From positions 1-22,439 of the forward strand of contig JAEYSE010000083.1 of assembly GCA_023435025.1 (NCBI GenBank): a stretch of DNA of 22,439 bases, in the 5' to 3' direction. The notes under the pieces are model-generated. The model saw nothing but the letters and a program-made list of their open reading frames with translations. It did not search any database and was not told the origin of the DNA. The stretch is from Bacillota bacterium (GTDB lineage Bacteria; Bacillota; Clostridia; Christensenellales; CAG-138). Each line of letters starts with the position of its first letter. Position 1 is the stretch's first letter. This document shows positions 22,137 through 22,439 of the stretch, one piece after another. The position numbers were made by a program, and so were the translations under genes.

Positions 22137-22439
22137 TTAAAAGTTAAATTCGCCGCTCCAGTCGAAGCTTGCGGAGTCCTCCAGGCTCTTAGGCCAGTGT
22201 GCGCACCAGCCGGGCACTTCAGGTTGCCCTACGCGGTCCAGGCTCGGCGTGTAGGGCTTGATATCAAGCACCGGTGAACCGTCGTTTGCGTCGATATACG
22301 AGAGTTGAATGAGTCCTTTCTCCGTATCCATTGCAAGTATCTCTGCCGTGGAAAGCGCAATGGGGTTGGGCCGTACGGGAGAACGGGTAGCGAATATGCC
22401 CATCATCTCCGGCGCGTTGCGGTAGGGCTGCGGCGCAGT
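22137..22439 (-). CDS. trmO: TrmO (TsaA/YaeB) family tRNA methyltransferase, 3' part
   Basis: The frame is open to the right edge, so the 5' part of the gene is missing. The visible 100 residues read APQPYRNAPEMMGIFATRSPVRPNPI and then LSTAEIL, SPVLDIKPYTPSLD and VPGW, which are hallmarks of the UPF0066/TrmO family. E. coli TrmO uses S-adenosylmethionine to methylate t6A37 in certain threonine tRNAs to m6t6A. RSPxRPNPI is the most conserved motif of the family. An internal ATG at 22406 is not the start, because family residues continue upstream of it. Confidence 0.9.
   Translation of the reverse strand, partial: TAPQPYRNAPEMMGIFATRSPVRPNPIALSTAEILAMDTEKGLIQLSYIDANDGSPVLDIKPYTPSLDRVGQPEVPGWCAHWPKSLEDSASFDWSGEFNF

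Overview
The window looks like a chromosomal segment of an endospore-forming, Gram-positive member of the Clostridia (Bacillota). The evidence is a ytfI/ytfJ(gerW) sporulation pair, a VanW-family protein, a monofunctional CwlD-like amidase, an L,D-transpeptidase with SH3 repeats, a VanR/VanS-type two-component pair, a long clostridial-type HflX, and a surface protein with a PxTG-type sorting signal. Most genes are moderately GC-rich and have good Shine-Dalgarno sites. Base composition falls visibly between about 7,270 and 14,750. This is judged by eye and was not computed.

Layout. 1-468: C-terminal end of a sortase-anchored surface protein with Gly/Pro and Pro/Thr repeats. 469-813: two related terminators flanking a palindrome-rich stretch. 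814-1707 (-): an OGG1-type DNA glycosylase. 1708-2069: a complex leader with promoter, palindromic operator, possible leader peptide and hairpin. 2070-3587: VanW protein. 3588-3802: an array of perfect hairpins that recurs in inverted orientation near 15.5 kb. 3803-6940: hflX, amidase and an ArsR-type regulator, closely spaced. 7002-7265: promoter, tRNA-Thr(CGT), tRNA-Pro(CGG) and terminator.

7313-8311 (-): the ytfI-ytfJ sporulation pair. 8312-8766 has no convincing gene but holds two copies of a minus-strand promoter-like repeat and two terminator-like hairpins. 8767-9894: a zinc alcohol dehydrogenase. 10102-14667: the metabolic centrepiece, a translationally coupled iadA-cphB-cphA operon. 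CphA makes cyanophycin (an Asp backbone with Arg side chains) from ATP, Asp and Arg; CphB cuts it to beta-Asp-Arg; IadA splits the dipeptide to Asp and Arg. Together they form a complete nitrogen, carbon and energy storage cycle.

14826-15308: LURP-one-related protein. 15309-15801: hairpins and the repeat element. 15802-18077: response regulator and histidine kinase, coupled by ATGA. 18231-18542: small double zinc-ribbon protein starting at TTG. 18663-19421 (-): a divergent DapB-like protein. 19591-20574 (-): an M14 zinc carboxypeptidase. 20816-22081: L,D-transpeptidase with three SH3-like repeats. 22137-22439 (-): C-terminal part of TrmO, cut by the window edge.

No CRISPR array, transposase, prophage or restriction system was seen. 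The points most worth follow-up are the RadC-like JAMM signature fused to HflX, a Glu in place of the carboxylated active-site Lys in the cyanophycin-linked IadA, an HxxEH motif in the CphA N-domain, the regulatory leader of the VanW gene, the twin promoter-like repeats upstream of ytfI, and the dispersed hairpin repeat.
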